Positions 32,422 to 46,700 of a stretch of DNA of 64,000 bases are shown here, piece after piece (positions within the stretch are counted from its first letter, which is position 1; each line of letters starts with the position of its first letter). The notes beneath the pieces were generated by a model, which did no database searches, had not been told where the DNA came from, and worked only from the letters and a program-made list of their open reading frames with translations. Both the position numbers and the translations under genes were made by a program. Origin of the DNA: Hydnum rufescens UP504 (lineage: Eukaryota; Basidiomycota; Agaricomycetes; Cantharellales; Hydnaceae); the NCBI GenBank assembly GCA_014904985.1, contig MU128980.1, forward strand, positions 62,001 through 126,000, given 5' to 3'.

Positions 32422-33057
32422 GTCGTCAAAGAGCTGTAACGCGGCTTCACAGTCGTGTGTGTTATATTTTGCGCTCGAAGGCTCCGGTCCAATTGGCCCG
32501 GACCCCTAATCCCACCTAGCTGTGACCAGGGACGAGCAATTACCTAAGTGGGCTCCTTTTTTGTTAGGCTCTTCCGATTAGTTGCGTAAGAAGTAACGAC
32601 TCAGAAATGAGAATGTTGTGGACAATGTTTACACTGCACTGCAGTCACCAGCCATCTGGTCAAACAAGTAGTTCACATCACCCAGCGTGCAGTATGCCAA
32701 TTCATTTCGCAATCAAGCGGCGCTCCACGCATCATACCGCATTCATAGTATGAAAACGGATTGCTCTTCTTCTCATAGCGCCCAAATGTTGCGCACCTGA
32801 ATCGCCAGGCAGAGAGAACACGGTTCCCAATTATTCTCTCTGCAATGTTTCAGAAGATAGAATTGAATTGGAAAAAATTAGGAGAGAATGACACGAGAGT
32901 GAAAAGACTGGCTCAAGAGCACAGGAAGTTAACGATAGAACGAGATCTGCGAGAATAAGGTTGGATCAAATATAATGAGAGTGGATTGTTGGAACGTCCA
33001 TTTCCAAAGCGATGAGTACTTGACAGAGATAACGAAAAAAGAAAAGAATCCACCAGG

Positions 33058-36000
33058 TCAATGTTGTTCTTGTGCATCAATGACCAAGAGAATTTGTTGT
33101 GGGCGGACAAAAAGACCGCGGGACTCAATGCTGGAGATGTCTGAAATCGCTGGAGACGTGCTACGTAATCTCTTCATGCGCTCCTGCTCGACGTGCAGCA
33201 GTTCCCCTTCGCGCTTACGTCGATTGAGCGAGCTTTGGTAGCCATTGATAGAGCTGATAGAGGATGCGGAATCCGGTACGAGATCCAGCCTCTGCCGTCG
33301 CGCAGCACGCTCCTCGCCATCGTCAATAGATCCGCCAATGTCGAAGTATCGCACACCACGAAGGCTGCCGTCATTCCAGTCTCGTCCATCCAGTTTATCT
33401 GCGCTCCAGCCATCGCCAACCGGGACCTCTACGCCAACCCAAGGTCCCGTTTCACCTTCCACTTCCCCAATATACCGCGCGAAAGCTTTGAATCGCGAGC
33501 GCTTAGATGAGATCATACATGGTATCCCGATATTCAGAGTGACACCACGAGCCTGCAGCGGTGCCATTGCTTGCATCTGTATGGGAGGTGGTGGAGGTGG
33601 AGAAGTGGTGGGAGAGGGGGTTTGATATGACTGAGCAGACATGGCCACAGAAGCGCGTGGGGTTACAAATCCAGATACCGTTGAGGCGCCGGAATGAGCT
33701 GACCCTGGCTTGGTGATCGTATCTGAGGATGGTTTATGCTCAAGGTCGGGAGCCGCTCTTATTGTGGAAGCGTCGCTTGGATGTGGAGTATGTAATGAAG
33801 TGACCGATTTCCGTTGCGCACTATCTGGTATTGGCGGCTCTCTCAAAGAGCCAGACGATTTGGCAGATTTTGTGGTACGGTCGATGACCGGGATTTGTAC
33901 GGGAGAGGGAGGTGGAGGTTGTGCGTGGTGCTTCAAGGGGGTTCTGGTAGTAATGGGTACTTTGCGTCGCTCGGGCGTCCCTGACACAGCAGATCGCGCC
34001 GAAGCAGTGGATGACGGTCGAGGAGCAGCCTTGGATTTCTCTATCGTTGCATCTACTTTGCGGGGAAGAGGTGGTGCTGCTGCTTTTGAGGACCCAAGAG
34101 TCGAAGACGCGACTGACGTGGTTGATGCGGCCGACGTCCGTCGTGGTCTTACTTCAATGGGAACAGTGAGGCCCTGAGAACGACTCCCACCACCTTTTGC
34201 ATTGCTACTGGAAGCATTAGACATGGCAGATGTAGTGCGCCCTCGTAATGATACAGTGGAGGGAGCAGTGTTGAAGGTTGTTGATGCATCGCTGCTATTT
34301 GACACCCGCGAATGCGGCCGTGACAGGGGCGATGGCGCGGAAAGGTTGGATGGGGGTTTTCGGCGCTAATGACACCCTCGCCTTCCCGAGAGTTGAAGTT
34401 GTTGAAGTCCCCGATCGCGCGCTTGACACAGAGCGGACCGATGCTATGGATGGAGCGAGAGATTTTGGTCTGCCATTGGGTGGGGTGAGTGAAGAATTTC
34501 CAGGTCGTGGACTTGTATTCTCGACTCGGGTTCGTGGCGGAGGATTGCGTGGGACAGAAGGTGAGGATGTTGGATTAGAGGGTCTGGCTCGTGCCTGTGC
34601 CGTGCCAGCAGTACGAACAGAGGACACAGACACGGACGAGGCAACCGAACTTCGACTAGATGCCAAGGGGTCCCGTTGTGCCTCAGCAGAGTTTTGGACG
34701 GTGGTCTGCGCCACGCTTCGATTAGGGGGCGGGGCGTTCGCCTGTGAAGACGCGATGCTGGCCGTATCTACATCTTGGTTAGGTCTCGGGCTTGATGCAC
34801 TCTCAATAGATGATTGTGGAGTCAGGCCACCTTTGGATGGAGGCGGGGCTAAGAGATCATCGACGGGGACGTCGAGTTCTATGTGGGGGAAAAGCAATGA
34901 GATACAATACTGCTGCGGTGTCATTGAAGGTTACGCACCATCACTGATCTCTTTCAGAGCCCAACCATCCAGTGAATTGAAACCATTTGCTAATCGAACG
35001 CCAACCCAACGTTTCCGAAGCCAGCGAAGAATGTCGAGCCGAGCTCGTTCGACCTGCGAGCGAATTGGAGAAGTAGATGAAAGTAAAGTGGCAGCATGTA
35101 CGGAGGCAGAGGTGGGGTGAGGGCGCAGTAAGACTGAAGACACCAGTGTCTATGTTGCCAATGAAGGTGAGCCCTCGAGTCCCGGCTATTAACACAGGAC
35201 CTGCATACCTGATAAACGATTCCAGCATTGGTATCTCCAAGCCCTCTGCGAAGGGAGTCCATAACCCATCGAACTTTGTCCCCATCATCAAAGCGAACCC
35301 CGTCATTTTCGAGGATAGCCAGCCATTCCTCTTGCTCAAACACATCCTCGCACTGCGAGCAAAGAACATCGTCCATTTTCTTGCGAGCCTGCACTATCAG
35401 ATCTTTGAGCATGTCCGCCCATGGCTGATCTCTTATTCCGGGGCTTTCCACCTTGGCCAGCGCAGACTCCGCAGCAAAAAGAAGGGGGAAGAGATTCTGC
35501 GGCGTCGTGCGTGCGTAGACCCCTTTCAAAGCTGTCGCCCTAGACTTAGGCGGCAAGGCTGCGAATTCCGGAGTGACCCATCCCTCGCCAAACAATCCCA
35601 CAAGAGCGCGCCGTGCGCCTCGATCGAGGATGGTGTTTTTAATGTCTTCGGAAGTTGCAAATTCCAGGATGCGGGGAATGCGGCGGGTACATTGCTTGCA
35701 TTTGGACCCACCAACACCCCACCGGCCGCCTGTGACCTTCTCATACTCCTCGAAGGTGAGGTAGGCGTGGAAAAGTCCATGCGTCATCTCCTCGACGATG
35801 CGAGATTCGATTTCGGATTGAAGGGAGGTGAGAGACAGATAGGCTGCTGACCGATAGATTTGGAAAGCAGTGGTCAAGTCAAATGTCCTATGGGAGAAAT
35901 TCAGAGTGCCAGCATAGATGAAGCCAAGAGTGAAGTGAAGAGAGGCTGGGGTAAATGGTGGGGAAGGGAGAGTGATTGTAATTGGACCAGATGAACTTGT

Positions 36001-36821
36001 GGGAGTGACAGAGGCAAATCCAGACAGGAAAAGGGCACGGAAGTAAGACGACCTGGAAGCCAGAATGAAACGATGGCTTGAGAAGACCGCCGTAGCCTCT
36101 TCGGAGTCTGGTGAGAATGGACCAGTGAGAGCGATCTTGACATCCGAATACAGTCTTGAGCGCCACATAAAGACGAGATCTTTGCGGAGCTTGTCAATTC
36201 GTGTAGCATCAACGTCAACTGCACCATCAATTCCTTCAGGAGAATCAAAAAGGAATTCAAAAGCAGCGCCGATGCCTTTGCCAGTGTAAATATATTCTAG
36301 CTGGTTCGAGAATAGTGACGGTGAGATTGCAGTAGTAAGTCGGAGGAGGGTGTTAGTAGGGTGAGAAGATGAGGGAGAGTAGAGGTGAGCCCTTGATGGT
36401 GAGGGTGTGCGGGAAGTCGTGGGTTGTTCTACTATGGCTAAAGAAAATGTCGACTGCGTGGGATTGGGGCCAAGATCTTGGCCTGGAGAAGCGGAATAGA
36501 TGCGTGAAGCGCCATTGGGTCGGACGTCAAAGTACTGCGCGAGGAACGAAGGGGGAGCACGAGCATAGATCATTGCTGAGAAGATATACATATCAGGAAG
36601 AGCACCAAGAAACAGAGGGTGGATGGCGGTTTTCTCGGACCTTTGTGACCCCAGACCTCCTCGTCTGCGCTGCCTGCCTCCTCTGGCAACATCTCCCAGA
36701 CTACATCTGGGAAACGCTCCTTCGCGTGGTCAAACAGGCCCTTGAGGTCGTTCAGCCATGCTCCGGTGGATTTAGCAGCGCTCGACGCCGTGGCAGACCC
36801 AGCAGGGGGAGGCGCAGACAT
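33058..36821 (-). CDS. BTB/POZ domain protein with C-terminal CAP-Gly domain
   Basis: Five exons (36821-36641, 36575-35209, 35149-34939, 34878-34374, 34294-33058) give 3,501 nt, 1,166 residues, in phase throughout. The N-terminus is MSAPPPAGSATASSAAKSTG. A BTB-like fold follows at about residues 190-330 (LYSDVKIALTG, FSSHRFILASRSSYFRALFL, FTLGFIYAGTL). The middle has CKQC and CSQCE cysteine pairs and a conserved RARLDILRWLRKRWVGVR segment. About 350 disordered Ser/Pro/Arg residues precede a CAP-Gly domain (FARYIGEVEGETGPWVGVEV, DWNDGSLRGVRYF) near residue 1020-1100. CAP-Gly domains bind EB1/tubulin C-termini, so a microtubule plus-end role is inferred; the BTB could dimerise it or recruit Cullin-3. 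The 79-bp intron at 34373-34295 is coding-like in another frame, so a 1-nt assembly fault is an alternative. Confidence 0.8.
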
Positions 36822-37256
36822 CTGCGGTAGTGAGGAATACCTCTTGGCCCAAGCGAGATGCGAATAGGAAGACAGTGCGGATCGAGTTCACAAAACCAGG
36901 CGAACACGAGGCAGCGGTAGCTTGAGCAGCCCTGATATACAGATCAACGATGGGGGAAGGGACACACAGGCTACGATAGGGTGGTAGTAATGGAGAACAA
37001 GCTCAGGAAAAGGCGGGGGATAGAGAATAGGTGCTCGGTGAATGCAGCAGGGGAAGGGGAAGATGGAAAAATGGTATCTTAATTTCCGTATTACATAACA
37101 CGGCACCCAGGCAGTAGCTCCCAAATCGCGGAAATACAGGGTAACATAGTAAAAAAAGCATTGAGCGCGTCCCATGGGTATTGTGTATATGGGAAACCAG
37201 CGCAATTAGAGAAAGAGGTGATGTATGGGCGACGCCCTCAACACGGATTCCAACTA
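36822..37256. other. Upstream region of the BTB/CAP-Gly gene
   Basis: Between its ATG and the MAP kinase stop. Purine-rich on the plus strand near 36950-37080. No gene seen. Confidence 0.4.
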
Positions 37257-39095
<1,839 letters not shown>

Positions 39096-39188
39096 GGCTA
39101 GCGGCTCGAGGTATGGACCTTTGTTTCCTCACCGCGGATTCAACCACGGCGTTCTCCGAATACCTGACGTCGACAAACTACACCTACA

Positions 39189-40023
39189 ATGTACAATCCC
39201 ATTCGAGGCGGCACTCGGGGGGCCAAGGGGACTTTACCTGGGCAGAGGTATCTGCGGACAAGGACAGAGAGGTAGTTTCACCTGTAATTCTCCAGAGTTG
39301 TTATACGAGTGAGGTTTTGCAACAGAATTACCTTGGTCACTCCATCAATGCGCCCACTGGGCGATGGCAAAAGAACAAGGACATTCATTGGTATAAGCGC
39401 GATGTCGCGAACAGCGAATCGGATCGACTGGAAGAGATACGCAAGATTAAAGAAGCCGAGGCGGATGCACTAGCTGTCGCACTGTTAGTATTTGGCATCT
39501 TGTCTACTATGGTTTACGCATGAATGATGAATCTTATGTCCAGAGGATTCAAGTCTACCGCGAAGACGGGCGCCTCTGGTGAATCTTCCATTAAGAATCC
39601 GAATTTGATACCACTTGCACCCAAACCCCGACTGCCTCCAGACGAGGAAACTCAAAAGGGACAGACGAAAGGTGATAAGGAGTCACTGAAGGAGGAGAGG
39701 AGAGCGGCCAAGGAAGAAAGGCGAGCACGGAAAGAAAGAGAGAGAGCGGAGCGAGGTTCAAGCTATCATCGCCGAGATGATATCTACTCACGAAAATCCC
39801 GCGAACCATCCCACCTCCCCCCACGCAGGGATCGACGCGACCGCTGGTCAAGAAGTCCGAGCCCACGCCCTCGTTATTCGCGTTCGCATTCACGCTCTCC
39901 TGCCCCCGCGACTCGCGCCCACCTAGACGGCGTTCTCACAGTCCACGTAGACAGCGCTCCCGTAGTCCGCCACCAAGATATCGCTCCTCGTTGGATAATG
40001 CACCCTCAAGACGTCGACCATAA
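39189..40023 (+). CDS. MMTAG2-like (kinase phosphorylation domain) RS-rich nuclear protein, two apparent 1-nt losses
   Basis: The start MYNPIRGGTRG (ATG 39189) leads to GQGDFTWAEVSADKDRE, then exon 2 (39326-39483) NYLGHSINAPTGRWQKNKDI with HWYKRD, then exon 3 with GFKSTAKTGAS, a long Glu/Arg/Lys helix and an RS tail. The NYLGHS-x-APxGRWQ block defines the Pfam MMtag family, nuclear proteins of unclear role near splicing. Two frame breaks occur at runs: GGGGGG at 39217-39222 should be seven G, and CCCCC at 39903-39907 should be six C. With both fixed the protein has about 240 residues and ends in an RS-rich tail with SRRRP just before TAA 40021-40023. Without the second fix an unrelated tail runs to 40177. 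Confidence 0.85.
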
Positions 40024-40787
40024 CTTTCTTTGTCCTGTTGTACTACCAAAGATGCTCACTGCACAGAACCGGACGCTTGAGAACTGGTACTCCGGGCGAC
40101 TCGTTCGTGCATTACAACTCTCCCCCCTTAAATCCCAGCGCAAGCCATGCCCCTCAATGACTTGGATCCTTTGGTGAATGAGATCAGCATGTGCACTCAG
40201 CATCTTCGGCGTATTCCCGCGAGACGGTGGACTGGTTAGATTTAAATATGTTTTATTATGCGGGTACCCCTCAAATGCAGGCGAGCTCTCACATGTCTCG
40301 ATGGGCCTTTCAGAGGGCTGCTTTCAGATTACCACGACTACAACTGCTACCACGAAGCTGGCACACGGTTTTCGCCACCCTCACAACCATGGAGATGCGA
40401 CAGTCACAATTTTGGAAGCCTCGACAATACCCTCATAAGCTGTCAATGAGATCTAGATATCAATGTGCACGGTTGATGCAATTCAACGATTCGACCGCAA
40501 CCGGGCGGTCCTTCAATTTGTTTCAGAGCATGCACAGGTGGGATACAAGACACGAGTGATAGCAACGACCTCTAAAAAAGCACCCAAGACAAGCTCGGAG
40601 CCATCACGAGGCAATGCTGTTCATGAGCAGAAAACGCATAGATGGGCATAGCAGAAAGCAGACAGAAAACACCCTCAACATCCCATCCCGAGGAACTTGA
40701 GATATCCGCACACTGGTGACGAAATTGGCGGTCAAAGTATGCGTTGGGAAGATAGGTTATAGAAATAGAATTCCCTAGATGCATGTT
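40024..40787. other. Convergent 3' region
   Basis: Between the MMTAG2-like gene and the Ser-rich scaffold. A 122-codon plus-strand frame (40191-40559) exists but has no recognisable motif; I leave it out. Confidence 0.4.
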
Positions 40788-43700
40788 TCACGAGCGAACG
40801 GACGCTAGCATCGACTGTGGGCGAGCTTTAGGACGCGGCCTCGACAGCCGGAGAGAAGCTGTAGGACTATAGCTCTCCGTTAGCGAGGCCAGAGCAGACG
40901 AAGACGAAAGCGAACACTTACCTCATCATGAGACCAAGACCCTCGCCTTCACCGTTCTCTTTTCCGTTCGCAGTGGCAGACAAGACGGGGGCGACGGGAG
41001 CAACCTTGATATCTGGGTCGTTGCGCTGCTTGGACCAACCGAGGGCACTGCGTCGGACCTTGGACGCAACACGTTGACGTGGGGCTGGCTTGAAAGTCTC
41101 TTGATCTTTTTTCACAGGTGAAGGTTGTTTCACTGGAAGAGCCGGGACCGCCGGAGCAGTAGATGAAGCCACGAAACTGGAGAATGATCGATCGATAACA
41201 AAAGGTGAAGTAGGGGGATAACTGCAAGTGCAGGAGGGGAAATACAGGTGAATGCTTGCTCCATGCTCTCTGAACGGGTATGAGGGCGGGGCATCCGGGG
41301 CGGGGCATATTTCTTCGGCGTCCGATTCCCATAGGGGGATGGGCGAGAGCTTGTCCTTGGACGTCGAATGCAAAGCTCAAGAGGCAGTGGGGTATATGTT
41401 CGTACCGAGTGGTCATAGAAAGCCTGGATGGCTACAGGGTCCTGTGGAGGCTTGAATGCTACAGGGTGGATTTAAGAATCGTGTACACCCAAATATATTC
41501 ATGAACACCCACAAGATACCGCAAACCGGGAGAAGTCGGTGTCCGCCCACTCCTGCTTACTTTGTTGAACGATATCCAATGCCTCTTTCCGAAGAGCATA
41601 ATACCTGCGCATGACCTCCCCACCAGCATCCTCCTCCCAGTCAGCAATGTGTACTTGGGGTTCATGAGCTTGCGAGAACTCGAAGTGTGCAGAAGGGACA
41701 GTGGACACGATACTAGAGAGGCTACTCCCCGAGGAATAGGGTGATGAGTAGAGTCCAGGGACTTCCTCAGCAATCGTCTCGACCATGGAAGATCGAGAGA
41801 CGGATCGTCGCCTGTGTCCATGTCCCCGTGCTCTAATGCGGGTCGAACTCGTACTTAGAGGACGCAATGCGTCCACCACACTAAGCCTCGTAACATCGAT
41901 GCTCGACTGAGACCCCGATTCGCTACAATCCGTCGCCGGCGGGGTATCCGGGGACGTAAAGATAACCGTCGCTGGACGAGACGCCGTATCGTTCGAAGTG
42001 ACGCTCTGAGCAAAGATGTTTCGTTGAATTGCAGCCGACAGAGGCCGAGGATACGCAGAAGAAGACCCTGATGAGATGAGTGTACATTGACAATTAGCGC
42101 ATGCAGTACCATACGTCTCGAAGGAGTTGACACCATACCTTTCGCCGATGTACTGCCCGAGACATCTGCCCCTTCAGCTTCGAGCGAATGTTCTTCCAGA
42201 CTTTCGCGCTTCAGCAAGCCTTTGGTGGCCTTATCCATCCTTTCACGGCCAAATTTGGAAGATAACTGTGGAACCACAACCCGCTTCCCCCCCACAAGAC
42301 GCAATTTCGTAGGAGACCCGGCGACCTCATCTTCAGAAGCGTGGGCATCTAATTTGACCTGAAAGGGACGCTTACGCTTGGGCTTGAAACAGGGCGATGA
42401 TACGAACGAATCACCGACGGCCTTGCAGCTCACATGGCCGCCACCAAGCAAGGAGATCATTGTGTCGTCGTCCTTAGTCGACGACGTAGCACTTGCAACA
42501 CTGAAAACGGAAAGTGGTCGAATGCGACGGTTGCCAGCATTCTTGCCAAACAATAGGGCCTCAGACGCAGGTTTTGGCTCATCAGCACCAAACACTGAAT
42601 CAGAGCTAACGGAAGAGGCTTTATGCGGAGCCTCGAATAGCGAATCAGAATCGCTGGGATCACGAGCTGAGTCGAAAGAAGAATGACGCGCATGACCGTG
42701 TTCGGCGCTCCCAGCCTCACTAGCACTAGGCGAGGCCATAATGGACGTGAGAGGTGCACCTCGATAGACGGCTGCACTCTCCAGCATCTTGTCGCCGAGG
42801 CCAGGTCGACCTAGCCTTGCACCCGAAAAATCGCTGTTCACACTGTCAATAGACGGCTCGCTCTGGTGTTTGGCCCAGAGGGCTCGCCCACCATTAGCAC
42901 CGTAGACTCCATACGCATGAGCAATCGAACTCCCGCTATCGTTGGACAGCCGATTGCGGTGATGACGTCGAAACGAAGAGTGGTCCAAGCTGACGGGGGG
43001 AGCAATCGACGAATTGGAGAAGGAAGATTCATTGCGTTGATGGTTTCGTAGGGCAGGAGGGAAAGGGAGAGGCATCGGAGGAGGCTTGCTCCGGAAGTAG
43101 AATGTCGAACGATCTGAGCCGGTAGACTTACGATTCTTCGGTCTACCCTCGCCTGGCCTGCCATCACCAGTCCCAGACGACTCCACGTATGCAGAAAGGG
43201 AAAATTCAGAGACCTCAGAGACATTGCGAGAATGTTCCCGCGTGGAGGGGGCGTACCCAAAAGGATTACGCGTTCCAGGATTGATGATACGCCCCAGACT
43301 GGAAATGGACGGAATACTAGCCAGCGAGTCACTATGAGCGTGGCCAGGGGATGGAGCCACGGGGAGAGGAAGTGGGGGAGGACCAGACACATCACCTCTC
43401 TTGTAACCGAATGGATCGGATACACCTGAATTAATGATAGAGCCAAGAGATGACAGACTCATTTCAGAGTGTTCCCTGGAATGGCTGCTTTGGACAACGC
43501 TATGCACTAGGGATTCTCGCGCTTCTCGCTTCGACTCTGTGTCCGACTCCAACGACAGGTGAACGGAACGAGAAGGCTCGACACTTTGAGTGATTCGCGA
43601 GAGATGCCGTGTAGATGAAGCATTAGACTCCGTAGAAGGGCGATTCTTGCGGTCTCCAGAGGGATGGATAAGAGATAAATCGATATTGGCAATGTTATAA

Positions 43701-46700
43701 GCAGAGCTATCACAGTCGGGTGCGAAGGAAACGTTGGTGATGCCCTGCGGCGGCTGTAGCTTAGCTTGTTCCAATGGACGTGCCGTAAGAGTTGTTTGCG
43801 ATGAGGGATGGACGAGAGAAAGGTTCAATGTAGCCAATGCGTACATCGAAGCATCGAGGTCACTCAACAAAGAGATCTCCTTCTCACTGAGATGACTGGT
43901 GGAGCTTTCAGCGCGGGAATGGGTGCGCTGTGAAGGATATTATGAGACATTGTATGATCACCAGACTGATCATGCAGTAGCTACCTCGGGCCTCACGTTC
44001 GAAGGGGCCGGAATTGAGTTCTGGCTAGCGAATTGGATGTCCATATTCAAATCCTTTGACGGGACCTAGAATCGATAACGTCATTAGCGAACAATGATGT
44101 CTCATTGAGGCAGAATATCAACCTTTGGACCACCCTCACGCTGAGAGGGTAGCTCCCACTTGAGAGCCACGGGAGATTGTTCCTGCTCAGCACCCGATGG
44201 GGAGGCGCCATCGTGGAGGAATGCATCTGGTGTCTTGAATGCAACCTCAAGCTGCTCCACGAAACTCAGGCGAGATCCACCTTGATTGAGCTTGTTCAGT
44301 TCTCCAGTGAAATCGAAGCTCTTCTTTCCAGTGTCGTCATCACGAAAACCAGCATCATCGTCGGAGGGAGACTCGTCAAGATAACCTTCTTCATTGTTAG
44401 AGTCATAAAGGACAATAGAAGGAGGTGTCACAACCGTCGCCGGGACATCAGTAGTCGTGGTGGGAACGGAGAATGCAGCAGAAAGGGGCGACGTGGGCTG
44501 AGCATACATAGAAGACATGTCTTCGGGAGATCGGATGGATGTACTGTCCTCGGATTGACTGGACAGGACGGCCTGTAAGTCCTCAGGAATGTCAGAATCT
44601 CCATCATCGTCATATTCGGAACTCCCGAGACTACGAGGTTCTTCGTTCGAACCGCTCTCACTGTCTGGAAATTCCTCGGGTTCGCCCAGCGTGCCGCTGA
44701 AACCCAGATTTCGACGTATCTCGCGGTGCAACTGCGAGTTCAGTGATTCGACAGACGATTGTTCGCGCGGCTGTTGCTGTGGAAGCTGATCATGTTCATC
44801 AGCAAAATGTCTGCGAACGGTCCGATACTTAAGGGGACTGTCGATACTAGCAACAGACGAACGGGTGATCGCAGAGTTCGTTGACGATCCCAATGCATTA
44901 CGCATCACCACAGTCGAGGGAACGCTAGATGCACGGATGGTGGACCCTTTACGTCGAAGCGCGGCGGTCTGATACGGCCTCAGAGATGTGATACTTGGCT
45001 CTTGGTGGATGGTCATGACATTGCTATTGCTCTTAGATGCAGACGCCCGAAGATCAGATATACTCCCAGCGGAATGACCATTGAAAAAGTCTCGGCTCAA
45101 CACTGTCCGCGTCGCCATCGTGACCGTACCGACAGAGGTGGCGCTACTGAAAGAGGAATCGAGGTCCTCTAGGGTGCGGTCTGCCTTAGAATTCACAGAG
45201 GTGGGGACATCAGGGTATTGGCCACGCCGTTGCTCTTGAGCCCGTCGTGCCTGCTCGAGAGCATGCATAGCAAACTCTGGCATGGGGTCGGGAGAGTACT
45301 GGGGGGAGTGGGGAGACCATCGCTTCGCCGGACTAGGGTCGGGTGTAGCACTTAGGTCGAGGCGATTGATAAGGTCTGAGAGCTCTTCTGTGGCCGCATT
45401 CACCATGTTCAGAGGAACTGCATCGGAGGCAAAGAGGGAAGAGACGCGTTAGCATCAGAATAGGATGCATCAAACAACCAGGGCATACCAAATCCATCGG
45501 AACCGTTAGAAGAATCGGCAACAATGCCGGTAGGTCTCGGACGAAGCAATTGTTCGGACATCGGACGAGGACGGGGGCGCCGTGCAGGAGTCTCCCCGGG
45601 TACATATATCCCGATATCGTCAATGGAAGTGTTCCCAGGTTCGTCATATCCATCGGCGCCAATCGCGGGGAAAAACGAGTCGGACTTGGTGGAAGGGGAA
45701 AACGGGTCCGGGACCACCATCACAAATGTGGATCCTGCTCCAATAGACGCATTTGCGGATGGGGCTGGCTCACCAGGCGATCCCGTCGAGCCTGGATCAC
45801 GTCCTCGGCCTTCAGAAGAACCAGCCTCCAATGAGTTATGAGATACGGAAGAATTAGTGGTCGATGAAGAACGAGAAAGATCAAAGACATTGGCAAGGGA
45901 CCCCCTTTTCCTGCCTCGTTCAACTGCTTTGGAGGTACGATCTCGACGAGACCCTCTGGTGTCCCGGCACGTCATCGTCGGATTGATGCCATGCACACCA
46001 TCTTCGGCTATGGGTGGAACGACTAACGAAAACGAGCTCGTGGTGGCGCCAGAAGACCTCCTCGAGGACGTAAAGGACGATCGGTTCGATGAGCCACCGT
46101 CTGTGGACATGGAATCTCGGGGCATGAGGCTCTCCCCGCCGGAGGACGAAGAGATAGAGAGGGCTGAAAGTGCACTCCCTCGCTTATTCTTGCCTTTGTT
46201 TTTGTCGCTCTTAGCCTTAGCTACCTCATTGCGTTGGGGAGAAGCAAACTTGATCGTGGGCAATGGCTTGTGGTCCTCATCTTCGAGAGATGTACGTTTA
46301 TCGGCCAGAGGCCTGGGGCGAACGATGTGGATCTGCGAATTTATCGTGTTAAAATCTCGATTGGGCGAACCAATTGAGCTTGGAGCTCCGACAAGCCAAG
46401 ACTCCCCGCTACCTGCAATGCCCTGTGCCGTAAGCATGCCGGAAGCCTTTCCCTTGCTGGCTTTCGTTGAACGAGACAGGAAAGTTTGTTGGGTAGATGA
46501 AGCCGAAGTGGGGGAATCACGTCCCCACCCTCCTATGCGAGCCATAGAACGTACGGAGCGCATGGCACGGACGGCAAGCGAGCCACTGCGGGATTGACTA
46601 TTACTGGTGGGCGCGGCCTCCGACGCAGAGCTTGGGGGTGGAGCCACAGGCGATAAAGGCGAGAGAATGGAGCCACTAATAGCAGAGGTAGGTGAGAGAA

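Larger units (their letters stand above)
31017..33057. other. Intergenic, 2 kb, with paired inverted repeats
   Basis: No supported gene. Weak antisense frames occur at 31408-31662 and 31744-32046; the latter has a fairly ordinary composition but no motif or splice context. Two perfect inverted repeats at 32310-32421 are listed separately. The right end holds the 3' UTR of the BTB/CAP-Gly gene. Confidence 0.4.

Noticed and set aside
34278..35120. 280-codon plus-strand open frame
   Set aside because: It is antisense to Ser/Pro/Arg-rich exons of the BTB/CAP-Gly gene; its Gly/Val/Asp/Glu composition is the expected mirror of such sequence.
40024..40177. Extended C-terminus of the MMTAG2-like protein to 40177
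   Set aside because: It leaves the RS-rich frame at a CCCCC run; the neighbouring frame continues the RS tail to a stop at 40021.
45857..46597. 246-codon plus-strand open frame
   Set aside because: Antisense shadow of the Ser-rich scaffold gene, with mirror composition and no motif.
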